This document shows positions 1 through 8,491 of a stretch of 64,000 nucleotides of DNA, in pieces. Position 1 is the stretch's first letter, and each line of letters begins with the position of its first letter. Source of the stretch: Polyangiaceae bacterium (GTDB lineage Bacteria > Myxococcota_A > Polyangia > Polyangiales > Polyangiaceae); NCBI GenBank assembly GCA_025936045.1, contig JAICUB010000039.1, positions 1 through 64,000 of the forward strand, given 5' to 3'. The position numbers and the translations under genes were made by a program. Under the pieces are notes generated by a model. It ran no database searches and was not told where the DNA came from. It saw only the letters and a program-made list of their open reading frames with translations.

Positions 1-2
1 CG

Positions 3-3000
3 CCCGTGTTCGTCGCGCTCACGCCCGCTGCGAGCTCGGAGTCGCGCTCGCAGCGGCCGAAGCCCCCCGCGCCGCCCCAGCGCTCGCAAGTTCCCGCGCC
101 GCAGCCGACACCCGCGGCTCCGCCCGTCGCCGCGGAAAAGCGGCCCAAGCCGCGCCCGTCGAGCGCTCCGGCCCCGGTGGACGTCCCTCATAATGCCGCC
201 GAGACGCTCCAGCGCACCCAGCCCGGGACCCACGTCGAGATGGCGAAGGAGATGCTCGCTGCTTTCGAGCGTGAGCTCGCGACGCACCCGAAGCCCCATC
301 GGTCCGGCCGCTTGCACTACGAGTGCGCGCGTCTGTTCGAGTGGCCCCTCGCGGACACGACGCGCGCCGCCGACCATTTCCAGAAGGCGCACGCGCTCGT
401 GCTCGATCATTTGCCGTCCGTGCTCGGGGCGCGCCGCACGCTCGTCGCGACGAAACGCCACCAGCACGCGCTGCCGTTTTTCGACGCCGAGATCCGCCTC
501 ACCGCAGACCCGCACCGCAAGGCGGTCGTCTATTACGAGAAGGGCCTCGTACTCGAAGACGCGCTCAACCAGAAACAGCAGGCGCGCGAGGCGTTCGAGG
601 CCGGCCTCGAGCTCGATCCGACGAACCCTTCGCTGCTCAAGGCCGTGGAGCGCGCCGAAATCGCGGCGAAGGCGTGGGACGCGCTCGACAAGACCTACGC
701 GCGCGCGGCGAACGCCGTCACGCAGGATCGGCGGCTCAAGGCGACGCTCATCGCCGAGCGGGCGCGGGTCGTGGAAGGGCGAAAGCGCGACACCCGCTCC
801 GCAACCGAGCTTTACCGGCTCGCGCTCGAGACGGATCCACGCATCACCGGAGCAATCCACGCGCTCAAACGCCTCTGTTACGCCGAGGAGCGCTTCGGGG
901 ATCTGGTCACCGTGCTCGCACACGAGGCGGAGCTCGTGAGCGGACCCGAGGCACGCGCGCTGTCGCTCTATCGCGCCGGCCGCGTGCTCTCCGATCGGCT
1001 CGGTGCGCTCGACAAGGCTACCGAAGCGTTCGAGAGCGCGGCGCGCGAAGCGCCCAACGACCGTGTCGTGCTCGAGGAGCTCGCTCGCGCCCACGAGCTC
1101 GCGAAGCGCTGGCCGGAGCTCGTCGCGGTGCTCGAGCGCCTCGCCGAGCTCTCGAACGGCCCCGCAGAAAAGGTCGGGCTTTTGCATCATATCGGAGAGC
1201 TCGCCAAGGAGCGTCTCGGCGACGAGGAGCTCGCGATCACCTGGTTCGAGCGCGCGCGCGCCGTGGACCCGCTGTATTTGCCTGCCATTCAGGCGCTCTC
1301 GAAGCTCTACACGCGGCGCGAAAACTGGCAGGCGCTGCTCGCCGTGCACGGCGGCGAAGCCGACCAGGGCCTGGATACGTCGCGTCGCGCGGCCGCCCAC
1401 GCGCGCATGGCCGAGCTCCTCGAGCACCGCATGAATCGGCCGGACGCCGCAGCGGAGCACCACGCGCGCGCGCTCGGACTCGTGCCGGGCTACGTGACGT
1501 CGTTCACGGCGCTCGAGCGCCTACTCCTGCAGGCGCACAAGCACGAGGCGCTCGTCGAGCTCTACGAGCGCGGCGTGGATCTCGCGTCCGACGCGGACAG
1601 CAAGATCACGTGGCTCTTCAAGATCGGCCGGCTGCAAGAGGACGTGCTCGGGGAGCCGGCGCGCGCGATGACCGCCTTCCGGCGCATTCTGGAGGTCGAC
1701 TCGCAGCACCTCGGGGCCATCCACGCGCTCGAGCGCGCGGCGGAACGCGCCGGGCGCTTCAAGGACCTCGTGGCGGCGCTCGAGCTCGAGGTCGCGCGCG
1801 TCACCGACAAGCGGCGGCGGCTGGAGCTCTTGCACCGCGCGGGCGAAGTCGCGGAGCTCGATCTCGCCGACGAAGCGCAGGCGCTCGCGTTCTATCGTAA
1901 GGCTTTCGAGCTCGAGCACGGCTACTTGCCGGCGCTCGCGGGGCTCGGTCGCCTGCACTACAAGGCGGGCCGCTGGGACGCGCTGCTCGAGACCTATCGC
2001 GCGGAGCTCGAGCACACGGCGCCGGGCCCCGGCAGCGCCGCGCTCCACTACAAGGTGGGCGAGCTCTACGAAAATCGGATCGGCCGCGAAGACGAAGCGA
2101 TCGCGGCGTACCGGCGTGCTCTCGCGGTGGACGCGCGGCACCGCCCGTCGATCCGCGCACTCGAGCGCAAGCTCGGCGAGCGAGGGCGCTTCGACGACCT
2201 CGCGCGGCTGCTCGATGCCGAGGTAACGAGCGCGGTCGACCCCTCGGACAAGGCGCGAGCCGCGTTTCGCCTCGGCGAAATTTACGAGAACCGGCTGAAG
2301 CAAGCCGACAAGGCGCGTGCCTCCTACGAGCTGTCTCTCGGCGCCGTCCCCGAATTCCGCCCCGCTCGCGAGGGCCTGATTCGGCTTCTCACCGTCGCGC
2401 AGGACTTCAAGCGCGTCGTGCAGGAGCTCGAGCACGAGGTGAAGTCCGAGCAGGATCCGGCGCTCGCGGTATCGGCGCTGCTCAGGCAGGGCGAGGTGTA
2501 TCGCGACGCGCTCGGCGACCCGACGCGCGCGATTGCATGTTTCGAAGCGGTGCTCGAGCGTGATCCCGCGCACGTGGAGGCGCTTTCCGCGCTCGAGCCG
2601 CTCTACGTGGATCAAGCCGCATGGGACGCGCTCGCGCGCGTCTACGTGACGGAAGCGCGCGTCCTGTCGGACCCCGGCGCGCGCGTCGCCGTGCTGCGCG
2701 AGCTCGCGCGGCTCGAGGAACGACGCGCGGGCGACGACGTGGCGCGCGTGCGCAACGCGGAGCTCATGGTGCTCCAGCTCTCGCCCTCCGATCCGACGGC
2801 GCTCGCCGCGCTCGAACGCCTCGCGCTCGGGGCCGGCGATCCCGCGCTCATCGGACAGGTGGACGCACAGCTCGCGAGCTCGGAGCACCCGGCCGTCGCG
2901 GCCGAGCACACCACGCGCCTCGCCGAGCTGCTCGAGGCGAGCGGGGACGCGTCCGCCCTCGGCTTGTACCGGGCCGCGCTCAGCCGCGAGGCGGAAAACG

Positions 3001-5159
3001 TGGCCGCGGCGCGCGGCCTCGCCCGCATGGCCGAGCGGCTGGGCGATCCGAAGCTGCTCGAAGAGGCCGCCTCCCGCATCGTCGCCGTCGCGCTCGATCA
3101 GCCGTATGCGGCGCGTCTGCTCGTCCGCGCGGCTGAAGTGCAGGCGGGGACGGGCGATCGCAACGGCGCGGCCTCGCTGCTCGAAGCCGCGCTCGAAGTG
3201 AGCCCCGAGCACGAGCTCGCGGCGGCACGCCTCGAGGAGCTCCTGATCGCGGCGGGCGAGGTCGACCGAGCCGTGCGCGTGCTGTCTCAAGCCGCGACGG
3301 AAGCCGCTTCGCGCGATCGAGCGGCCGCGCTTTGGATCCGCGTCGCGGAGCTCCACGCCGAACGGCGCCGGGATCTCCAGGCGGCGCTCGCCGTGTTGCA
3401 CCGAGCCCTCGGTATCTTGCCGGGCCACGTCGGCGTGCTGATGAAGCTCGCCGAGCTCTTCGTGCGCGATGGACAATGGAGTGAGGCCGTCGAGCGGCTA
3501 CGCCAGGTGACCTCGCAACCGAGCGCGCCGGAGGGCGTGCGGCTCGACGCCCACGCGCGCCTCGCCGCCATCCTCGACGAACGCCTAGGCGATCCCGATC
3601 GCGCGCGCGCGAGCGTCGAAGCCGTCCTGGCCGCCAATCCGAAGCACGCCGCCGCGCTCGGCCGCCTCGTGCAGCTCGAGCTGCGCCGCGGTCGGCTCGA
3701 TGCGGCGGGTGAAGCAGCGTCGCGGCTCGTGCAGGTTTCGGAAGAGCCGGAAGATCGGGTAGAGGCGCTGGCGGCGCAGGGCCGCGTCGAGAAGGCCCGT
3801 GGCCGCCTCGGCGCCGCCGGGCAAGCGTTCGCCGAGGCCGTCTCGCTCGCGGGGCTCGATACCGACGCGGCACGCGAGCTCTTGGAGCTCGTGAGCGCCG
3901 TCCCGCGCAAAGCCGACGCGCCCACGTGGGACGTATACGCCGCCGCGCTCACTCGGCACGCGGAGACCGGGGGTGAACACGTGCCCGCGGCGCTGTTTCT
4001 CGAGCTCGCGCGCGTCTATCGCGAGTTTTTGCAGCGGCCCGATCAGGCGATCCAGGTGCTCGAGCGCGGCGTCGCGCAGAACGACGACACCGAGCTCCAC
4101 GCCGAGCTAGCCGGGCGCATGCTCGAAGCGGGCAATCCTGCGAAGGCGATTTTGGCCCTCAAACGCGTCTTCGAGCGCGACGTCACCAACGCGGCGGCCT
4201 GGCGCAAGCTCTCGGAGTGTTTCAAGACGCTCGGCCGGCGCACCGAGTCGACGCTTGCGCTCGCGCCGCTTGCGGCGCTCGGCCAGGCGAACGATCTCGA
4301 ACTCGCCACCTTGTCGCACAGCCCCCCGCGTCCCGCCTCCGCCCCGGCGCGTTCGTTCGACCTCGCGGAGCTCGAGAGCATCGCGCTCGTGCCTTCGGGC
4401 GACCCGGCTGCACGCCTGCTCGGCGCCCTCTCGGAGGTGCTCGAAAAGGTCTATCCGCCAGAGCTCGAGCGTTTCGGGGTGACCGCTCGCGATCGGCTCG
4501 GAGCGCGCTCGACGCACGCGCTCCGCCAGCTCGCCGATCGCGTCGCGGCGATCTTCGGGGTAGGGGAGTTCGACCTCTACTTGCACCATGTGCAAGCCCA
4601 GGCGGTCGAGGTCGAATTCACCGATCCGGTGTCGATCCTCGTGCCCCCCTTCGTCCAAAAGCTGAACGAGGCGGGCCAGGTCTTCGTCCTCGCGCGTGTC
4701 TTCGCGCAGATCGCGCGGCGCTTGCATCCGGTCGAGCGTCTCGGCCCCGAGGCGCTCGAGCTCTTGCTCGCGGCCGCAGCGCGCGGTGTGGTCTCCGAAT
4801 TCCCGCCGCCTATCCGCGCGAGCGAGGACGCGGTGAGCGCGCTCGCTCGGCGCGTCTCACGGGCGCTGCCTTGGCTCGGCCGCGGCTCGATCGAAGACGC
4901 GGCGCGTGTTTACGCCGCCTCGCCGAGCGTCGACTTCAACGACTGGATCGTGCGAGCGCGACTGAGCGCCGCGCGCGCCGCGCTGCTCGTCGCCGACGAC
5001 CTGCCGGCCGCGGTCTACGTCACGCGCCAGACCGAGGGCGATCTATCCGGCGCCCATGGCAACGCGCTCGCCGTCGGCACGCGCCTCACGCGGGACCTCA
5101 TGTCCTTCTGGCTGAGCGACGGCGCGGTCGCGGTGCGGCGGCGGCTCGGCGTGCTCTAG
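3..5159 (+). CDS. Giant TPR repeat protein (5' end outside window)
   Basis: The frame is open to the left edge, so the gene probably starts upstream; a GTG at base 6 could be a start but lies in a Pro/Ala-rich stretch that looks internal. About 1,717 residues are visible. After the Pro/Ala-rich segment (about 1-60) come dozens of tandem TPR-like helical repeats, with recurring patterns such as ALELDP, YENRIGREDEAI and AIHALERA, up to about residue 1,440. The last 260 residues are different: a distinct globular domain ending RRRLGVL. The same domain seems to end the 509-residue protein at 61333-62862. TPR arrays act as protein-protein scaffolds, and no catalytic motif is visible. A second giant TPR protein lies at 17027-22096. 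Function unknown, but coding is certain. Confidence 0.9.
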   Translation, partial: PVFVALTPAASSESRSQRPKPPAPPQRSQVPAPQPTPAAPPVAAEKRPKPRPSSAPAPVDVPHNAAETLQRTQPGTHVEMAKEMLAAFERELATHPKPHRSGRLHYECARLFEWPLADTTRAADHFQKAHALVLDHLPSVLGARRTLVATKRHQHALPFFDAEIRLTADPHRKAVVYYEKGLVLEDALNQKQQAREAFEAGLELDPTNPSLLKAVERAEIAAKAWDALDKTYARAANAVTQDRRLKATLIAERARVVEGRKRDTRSATELYRLALETDPRITGAIHALKRLCYAEERFGDLVTVLAHEAELVSGPEARALSLYRAGRVLSDRLGALDKATEAFESAAREAPNDRVVLEELARAHELAKRWPELVAVLERLAELSNGPAEKVGLLHHIGELAKERLGDEELAITWFERARAVDPLYLPAIQALSKLYTRRENWQALLAVHGGEADQGLDTSRRAAAHARMAELLEHRMNRPDAAAEHHARALGLVPGYVTSFTALERLLLQAHKHEALVELYERGVDLASDADSKITWLFKIGRLQEDVLGEPARAMTAFRRILEVDSQHLGAIHALERAAERAGRFKDLVAALELEVARVTDKRRRLELLHRAGEVAELDLADEAQALAFYRKAFELEHGYLPALAGLGRLHYKAGRWDALLETYRAELEHTAPGPGSAALHYKVGELYENRIGREDEAIAAYRRALAVDARHRPSIRALERKLGERGRFDDLARLLDAEVTSAVDPSDKARAAFRLGEIYENRLKQADKARASYELSLGAVPEFRPAREGLIRLLTVAQDFKRVVQELEHEVKSEQDPALAVSALLRQGEVYRDALGDPTRAIACFEAVLERDPAHVEALSALEPLYVDQAAWDALARVYVTEARVLSDPGARVAVLRELARLEERRAGDDVARVRNAELMVLQLSPSDPTALAALERLALGAGDPALIGQVDAQLASSEHPAVAAEHTTRLAELLEASGDASALGLYRAALSREAENVAAARGLARMAERLGDPKLLEEAASRIVAVALDQPYAARLLVRAAEVQAGTGDRNGAASLLEAALEVSPEHELAAARLEELLIAAGEVDRAVRVLSQAATEAASRDRAAALWIRVAELHAERRRDLQAALAVLHRALGILPGHVGVLMKLAELFVRDGQWSEAVERLRQVTSQPSAPEGVRLDAHARLAAILDERLGDPDRARASVEAVLAANPKHAAALGRLVQLELRRGRLDAAGEAASRLVQVSEEPEDRVEALAAQGRVEKARGRLGAAGQAFAEAVSLAGLDTDAARELLELVSAVPRKADAPTWDVYAAALTRHAETGGEHVPAALFLELARVYREFLQRPDQAIQVLERGVAQNDDTELHAELAGRMLEAGNPAKAILALKRVFERDVTNAAAWRKLSECFKTLGRRTESTLALAPLAALGQANDLELATLSHSPPRPASAPARSFDLAELESIALVPSGDPAARLLGALSEVLEKVYPPELERFGVTARDRLGARSTHALRQLADRVAAIFGVGEFDLYLHHVQAQAVEVEFTDPVSILVPPFVQKLNEAGQVFVLARVFAQIARRLHPVERLGPEALELLLAAAARGVVSEFPPPIRASEDAVSALARRVSRALPWLGRGSIEDAARVYAASPSVDFNDWIVRARLSAARAALLVADDLPAAVYVTRQTEGDLSGAHGNALAVGTRLTRDLMSFWLSDGAVAVRRRLGVL

Positions 5160-5207
5160 CCCTTGCCGAAGGGCGCCCCGCCGGCTAGAAGGAGCCCCCA
5201 CCCACAA

Positions 5208-5291
5208 GCCGACGTGGCGGAATTGGCAGACGCACGTGGTTCAGGTCCACGCGACCGCAAGGTCATGGGGGTTCAAGTCCCTCCGTCGGCA
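5208..5291 (+). tRNA. tRNA-Leu (anticodon CAG)
   Basis: The acceptor stem GCCGACG (5208-5214) pairs with CGTCGGC (5284-5290). The anticodon stem CGTGG/CCACG encloses the loop TTCAGGT with anticodon CAG at 5242-5244. A long variable arm and the GGTTCAAGTCC T-arm complete a class II leucine tRNA. CCA is not encoded; the sequence after the discriminator A reads CAGT. It reads leucine CUG codons, which are frequent in this GC-rich genome. Confidence 0.97.
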
Positions 5292-5371
5292 CAGTAGTTT
5301 CGGAGATTCTCGAGGCGCCGCCGAGTGGCCCTCGAGTTGACCGCCGCGACCCGGCCGGCTTCCATGAGGGG

Positions 5372-5743
5372 ATGGCGCAGAGCATTCGCGTAACCGGCGT
5401 CCTCGGAAAATTGGTCGAGCCTGCCGACGGGGCCTCGGGGGCAATCCTGGTGACGATTTCTCCTGCGCCGAGCGAGCCGTGGGCGCGCGTGTTCGCGGAG
5501 GAGGTGGCGCGTAACTCGATCGCGGCGCGCATCGAGGATCGCAACGGCGAGCCGGTGATCTGGTTGCTCTGCGAGAGAGGTCGCGTGCAGGAGCGCTACG
5601 ACGAGCTCAAGATCCTCGTCGAGAGCACCAACGCGCTGATCCATGCCGAGGAGGATGAGATGGGACGCCGCACGCTCACCTCCGTCGAGGCGCAGGCTAC
5701 CGAGAGCGCGATGATGGACGAGCTCGCGCGTCTCAAGCCGTAA
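5372..5743 (+). CDS. Small conserved-looking hypothetical protein
   Basis: Encodes 123 residues with no signal peptide or membrane segment. It looks like a compact alpha/beta protein: an N-terminal strand-rich part (SIRVTGVLG, AILVTI), then EPVIWLLCERGR followed by helices. The C-terminal half is acidic and helical (HAEEDEMGRRT). The ATG follows GAGGGG almost directly, closer than ideal for a ribosome-binding site, so the start is not certain. It ends just before the hairpin at 5746-5780 and converges with the gene on the other strand. I do not recognise the family. Codon bias supports a real gene. Confidence 0.6.
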   Translation: MAQSIRVTGVLGKLVEPADGASGAILVTISPAPSEPWARVFAEEVARNSIAARIEDRNGEPVIWLLCERGRVQERYDELKILVESTNALIHAEEDEMGRRTLTSVEAQATESAMMDELARLKP

Positions 5744-5745
5744 AA

Positions 5746-5780
5746 AAGCCTTTCCCCCGGGTTTACCGAGGGAAAGGCTT
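5746..5780 (-). terminator. Intrinsic terminator for the minus-strand gene
   Basis: AAGCCTTTCCC (5746-5756) and GGGAAAGGCTT (5770-5780) form an 11-bp stem with a 13-nt loop. Read on the minus strand the stem is followed by a run of T (A5742-A5747 on the plus strand), the classical rho-independent layout for the gene at 5804-7186. The plus strand lacks a T run after the stem, so it is a weaker stop for 5372-5743. Confidence 0.85.
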
Positions 5781-5803
5781 GGTGCGATCGGTGAGTCGCT
5801 TCG

Positions 5804-7186
5804 TCAGCGCGCGCGCTTTTCGTCGCCGTTGCGACCGCCCGGCAGGGGCGGCGGCGCCGCGGAGCGCTTCGAACCGGGAGGCGGCGGCGCGGCGCGGCCC
5901 GCCGGATTCGCCTGCTCGTAGCGGCGCCGTTCCTCGAACAAAACCACCTTGATCAGCGACTCGGCGTCCGCGTCGCGAATCACCGGATCGTTCACGTCGA
6001 TGCTCGGATCCAGAAGCTCGATGAGCGCGAGCAGCGCCGTCGAGAGGTGCGCCTCGTTCGGGAACGAGTCACGAATGCACATCTCGCGCGCTTCGTCCGT
6101 GGGCGCCGTCAGCAGCTCGGCGTACATGCTCTCGATCGAGAGCAAGATCGGCGTCGAAAGCTCGCCGTTGCGCGGCGGTAGGCGATTGATCGCCGCGAGG
6201 CGCTCGCTGACCTTGCGGCGCGCTTCTTCTTCGGCCGGGGGGCGCGTGCTGGCGGCGTTGTTGCCGCTCGGCGCGGGAACTTCTTCGAGCTCGTCGTCGG
6301 TGACCGTCTCTTCGGTGTCCTTCGGCGCTTCGGCCTTGGCGGCGGGCTTCGGCGGGGCGCCACGCTTCGCGTCGGACTTGTCCGCGTCCTTGTCCTGAGC
6401 TTTTTCTTTGTCCTTCGCGGCGGCCTGCGCGGCTTCGTCCCGCGCGTCGCCCGGCTCGTCCTCGGGCCACGCTTCCTCACCGACGGCGCTGCCGACGAAC
6501 CCCGCCGGCTGCGCGAGCTTCGCGAGGATGACCCGCTTGTACACGTGGTCGAGCGGGATGTAGCCGAGCAGGTCCTTCAGCGGGACTACGTCGAGCAAGC
6601 CATCCTCGGTGAGCGGCGTCTTTTTGCGGCCGCTCTCGAGGGCGAACTTCACGACGCGCTGAAGCTCGCGCTGCGGCAAGCGCGCAGAGATCGTCTCGAA
6701 GGTGATGCCGTCCGTCACGTCCTGCAGCGACAAAAGCGACTCGGAAAGGGCCGCTTCCAAGAGGAACGTCATGCGCGCGACCGCCTGCGCCGCGGGCATG
6801 CTCTTGTCGGGGGTCCAAAAGTGCTCCTCGGTGAGGAACGCCCAGATTTTCGTGCGCTCGAGGTAGCGCACGCGATCATCGGCGGGGAAGAGGTCGACGA
6901 TATCCGCCGGAGTCGTGAGTCCTTCGTCGATCGCGATGCGAAGATCCTCGCTCGCCGACGCCGTCGACTTCTTGCGCACGATGCGCTCGTGCACGCCCGC
7001 CGCCTTGATCAGCATCGCGGCGCGCAGATCCGGCGCCTTTTCGAGCCGCTGCATGAGATCGGCCGGCTTGAAGTGGCGCAGGAAATCTTCCGGCTTGCGC
7101 CAGCCGTCGGTGAAAGCGCTCACCATCACTCGGGCGAGGTACCGCTCGGCGCCGGTCTTGAGTTCACTCTTGAAGGGCTCTGACAT
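5804..7186 (-). CDS. Conserved-looking cytoplasmic protein of unknown function
   Basis: Starts at the ATG giving MSEPFKSELK, with GGAG about 6 nt upstream; the frame is open for 96 more codons upstream but these look non-coding. About 460 residues. Residues 1-230 are a helical folded domain (WRKPEDFLRHF, LTPADIVDLFP-like segments). Residues about 240-330 are a charged Lys/Asp/Ala/Pro linker. Residues about 335-430 are a second helical domain (ERLAAINRLPP to FEERRRYEQ), and the end is Pro/Gly/Arg-rich and disordered. There is no signal peptide, membrane segment or known catalytic motif. It is divergent from the P-loop ATPase gene at 7278 with only 91 bp between starts, and ends at a strong terminator. 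Likely a structural or adaptor protein. Confidence 0.8.
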   Translation of the reverse strand: MSEPFKSELKTGAERYLARVMVSAFTDGWRKPEDFLRHFKPADLMQRLEKAPDLRAAMLIKAAGVHERIVRKKSTASASEDLRIAIDEGLTTPADIVDLFPADDRVRYLERTKIWAFLTEEHFWTPDKSMPAAQAVARMTFLLEAALSESLLSLQDVTDGITFETISARLPQRELQRVVKFALESGRKKTPLTEDGLLDVVPLKDLLGYIPLDHVYKRVILAKLAQPAGFVGSAVGEEAWPEDEPGDARDEAAQAAAKDKEKAQDKDADKSDAKRGAPPKPAAKAEAPKDTEETVTDDELEEVPAPSGNNAASTRPPAEEEARRKVSERLAAINRLPPRNGELSTPILLSIESMYAELLTAPTDEAREMCIRDSFPNEAHLSTALLALIELLDPSIDVNDPVIRDADAESLIKVVLFEERRRYEQANPAGRAAPPPPGSKRSAAPPPLPGGRNGDEKRAR

Positions 7187-7277
7187 GAAGGCTCCGCGTT
7201 GGATGAGCTCGCATCGTACGCTTGCTCGGGCGCTCCCGTCAGCACCCGAATGATCGGCTCTGATATGCTGCTCCGCC

Positions 7278-8117
7278 GTGAGTTCGAGCCCTGCACATCC
7301 GTCCACTCTGGGCCCGGTCGCGCTGGCGAACATCCAGGTCGACGTGACCACGCGCCTCGGTGCGATCACGAAGCCGACGGCGACGGGCATCAAGGGACTC
7401 GACGCGCTGCTCTCGGGTGGTCTGCGCCACGGCACCGTGCTCGCGCTCACCGGAGCGCCCGGCGCGGGTCGCACCGCGCTCGCGCTCTCGATCGCCTACA
7501 TGGCGGCGCGCGCGTCCGCGGGCGTCGTGTTCGCAGCGCGCGGCGTCGACGCAACGGAGCTCGTCGCGCGACTCGCCGCGCGCGCTTTGCGCAAGAGCTA
7601 CCCGGAGTCCGAGGTAACGTACGGCGATATCCTCGCGGGCCGCGCGTTCGCGAACGACGCCGTGAGGCGGGCCGTGAACGACGCCGTCGACACCGTCGTG
7701 CAGAAGGTAGGTGCGCACCTTCACTTCGCACACCTCGACGCTCGTGACTCGATCTCCTCGCTCGTCGAGCGCAGCACTCAACTCTGGGCACGCTACGAGC
7801 GTGTTCTTCTGGTCGTCGACGACATCGAAGGCCTTGCCGTGTCCGAGCCGGGCGAGCTCTCCGCGCGAGTGATGAGCGTCGCTTACGAGCTGCGGCGCCT
7901 CGCCGACCACGGCTGCGCGGTCGTGGTCACCGGCCTCGAACGCCACGCGGAGTTCATCGCCCCGGCGGCCACGCTGCTCGCCGGGCTCGTGCCGGCGCCA
8001 AGTGAGGACGGCCGCGCGGTCCCCCTCGAGGTCGTCGTCCACAAGAACCGGGCGGGCACCGCCGGCCGCTTCAAGCTGCACGCGGTCTATGGAGCAACCG
8101 AGTTTTCGGAGCGCTAG
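7278..8117 (+). CDS. RecA/DnaB-like P-loop ATPase with altered Walker A
   Basis: 279 residues from a GTG start. The order TGIKGLDALLSGGL (36-49), then the P-loop GAPGAGRT (59-66), then VLLVVDD (176-182) is that of the RecA/DnaB/KaiC ATPase core, where a GL-D-GG segment precedes Walker A. The invariant Walker A lysine is replaced by Arg65, while the following Thr and the Walker B aspartates are kept. There is no Zn finger, Lon-like tail (RadA) or second KaiC domain, so it is a single core domain. The plausible role is DNA-linked or regulatory. With Arg in the P-loop, ATP may be bound but poorly hydrolysed. It is divergently arranged with 5804-7186. The fold call is firm; the specific function is unknown. 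Confidence 0.75.
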   Translation: MSSSPAHPSTLGPVALANIQVDVTTRLGAITKPTATGIKGLDALLSGGLRHGTVLALTGAPGAGRTALALSIAYMAARASAGVVFAARGVDATELVARLAARALRKSYPESEVTYGDILAGRAFANDAVRRAVNDAVDTVVQKVGAHLHFAHLDARDSISSLVERSTQLWARYERVLLVVDDIEGLAVSEPGELSARVMSVAYELRRLADHGCAVVVTGLERHAEFIAPAATLLAGLVPAPSEDGRAVPLEVVVHKNRAGTAGRFKLHAVYGATEFSER

Positions 8118-8139
8118 AGCGGGCCTCGCGGATTTTTTT
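8112..8139 (+). terminator. Possible weak terminator after the P-loop gene
   Basis: The end of the P-loop gene runs into GC-rich sequence with only short self-complementarity and then seven T (8133-8139). The T run is convincing but the stem is poor, so this is a tentative call. Confidence 0.3.
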
Positions 8140-8491
8140 ACTGGCGCCACTCTTGGCTGGCGCGTGTTCCGCAAATGATGCGAGATAACGCGGGGTTAGC
8201 TGCTTCGCCATCGAAAAATTGCGCCTGTTTTGGGCGGCCTCGCGCGATCGCGGTGAATTTTCCGTTTGGTAGGCGTCAGTAGTCCAGTGTAATGAGGCCC
8301 CGTGACATGGTTGTCGCGGTTCACCTTGACGCATCGCGTGAGGCGTCTGCGGCACCAAGTCTAAATGATTCGTGGTTCTGTAAAGTTAGCAACGCAGCAT
8401 ATAATATTTTGCGATTAGGCATGGATGCTGCATAAAGCGCGGCGGGCAACAGTGCCCCCATGGTTAACCTAGGTTTCGGAGGAAATTAGAT
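8118..8491 (+). promoter_or_regulatory. 374-bp non-coding leader/promoter region of the Gly-rich lipoprotein gene
   Basis: This is the only gap above 300 bp in the window and is clearly AT-richer than its surroundings. It holds a perfect TATAAT at 8400-8405 with a weak -35 (TTCTGT at about 8376). A TTGACG at 8326-8331 has no -10 at normal spacing. A small inverted repeat GCGCCA/TGGCGC lies at 8144-8163. A strong Shine-Dalgarno GGAGGAA at 8478-8484 sits 7 nt before the ATG at 8492. No tRNA or recognised riboswitch is visible. If the -10 is used, the 5' untranslated leader is about 80 nt. Confidence 0.5.

Noticed and set aside
1521..3476. 651-residue minus-strand open frame
   Set aside because: Shadow of the TPR giant; Arg/Ala-rich without motifs and opposite codon bias.
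5241..5444. Minus-strand open frame ending CRRRDLNPHDLAVAWT
   Set aside because: It is the antisense of tRNA-Leu, a well-known false ORF pattern.
6065..6085. Peptide EMCIRDS, identical to the translation of a sequencing transposon adapter
   Set aside because: The DNA is GAGATGTGCATTCGTGACTCG, which differs from the adapter at many bases and fits local GC3 codon use; the match is a coincidence, not contamination.
8071..8358. Minus-strand 95-residue open frame in the leader region
   Set aside because: It overlaps the end of the ATPase gene, lacks a ribosome-binding site and has no motif.
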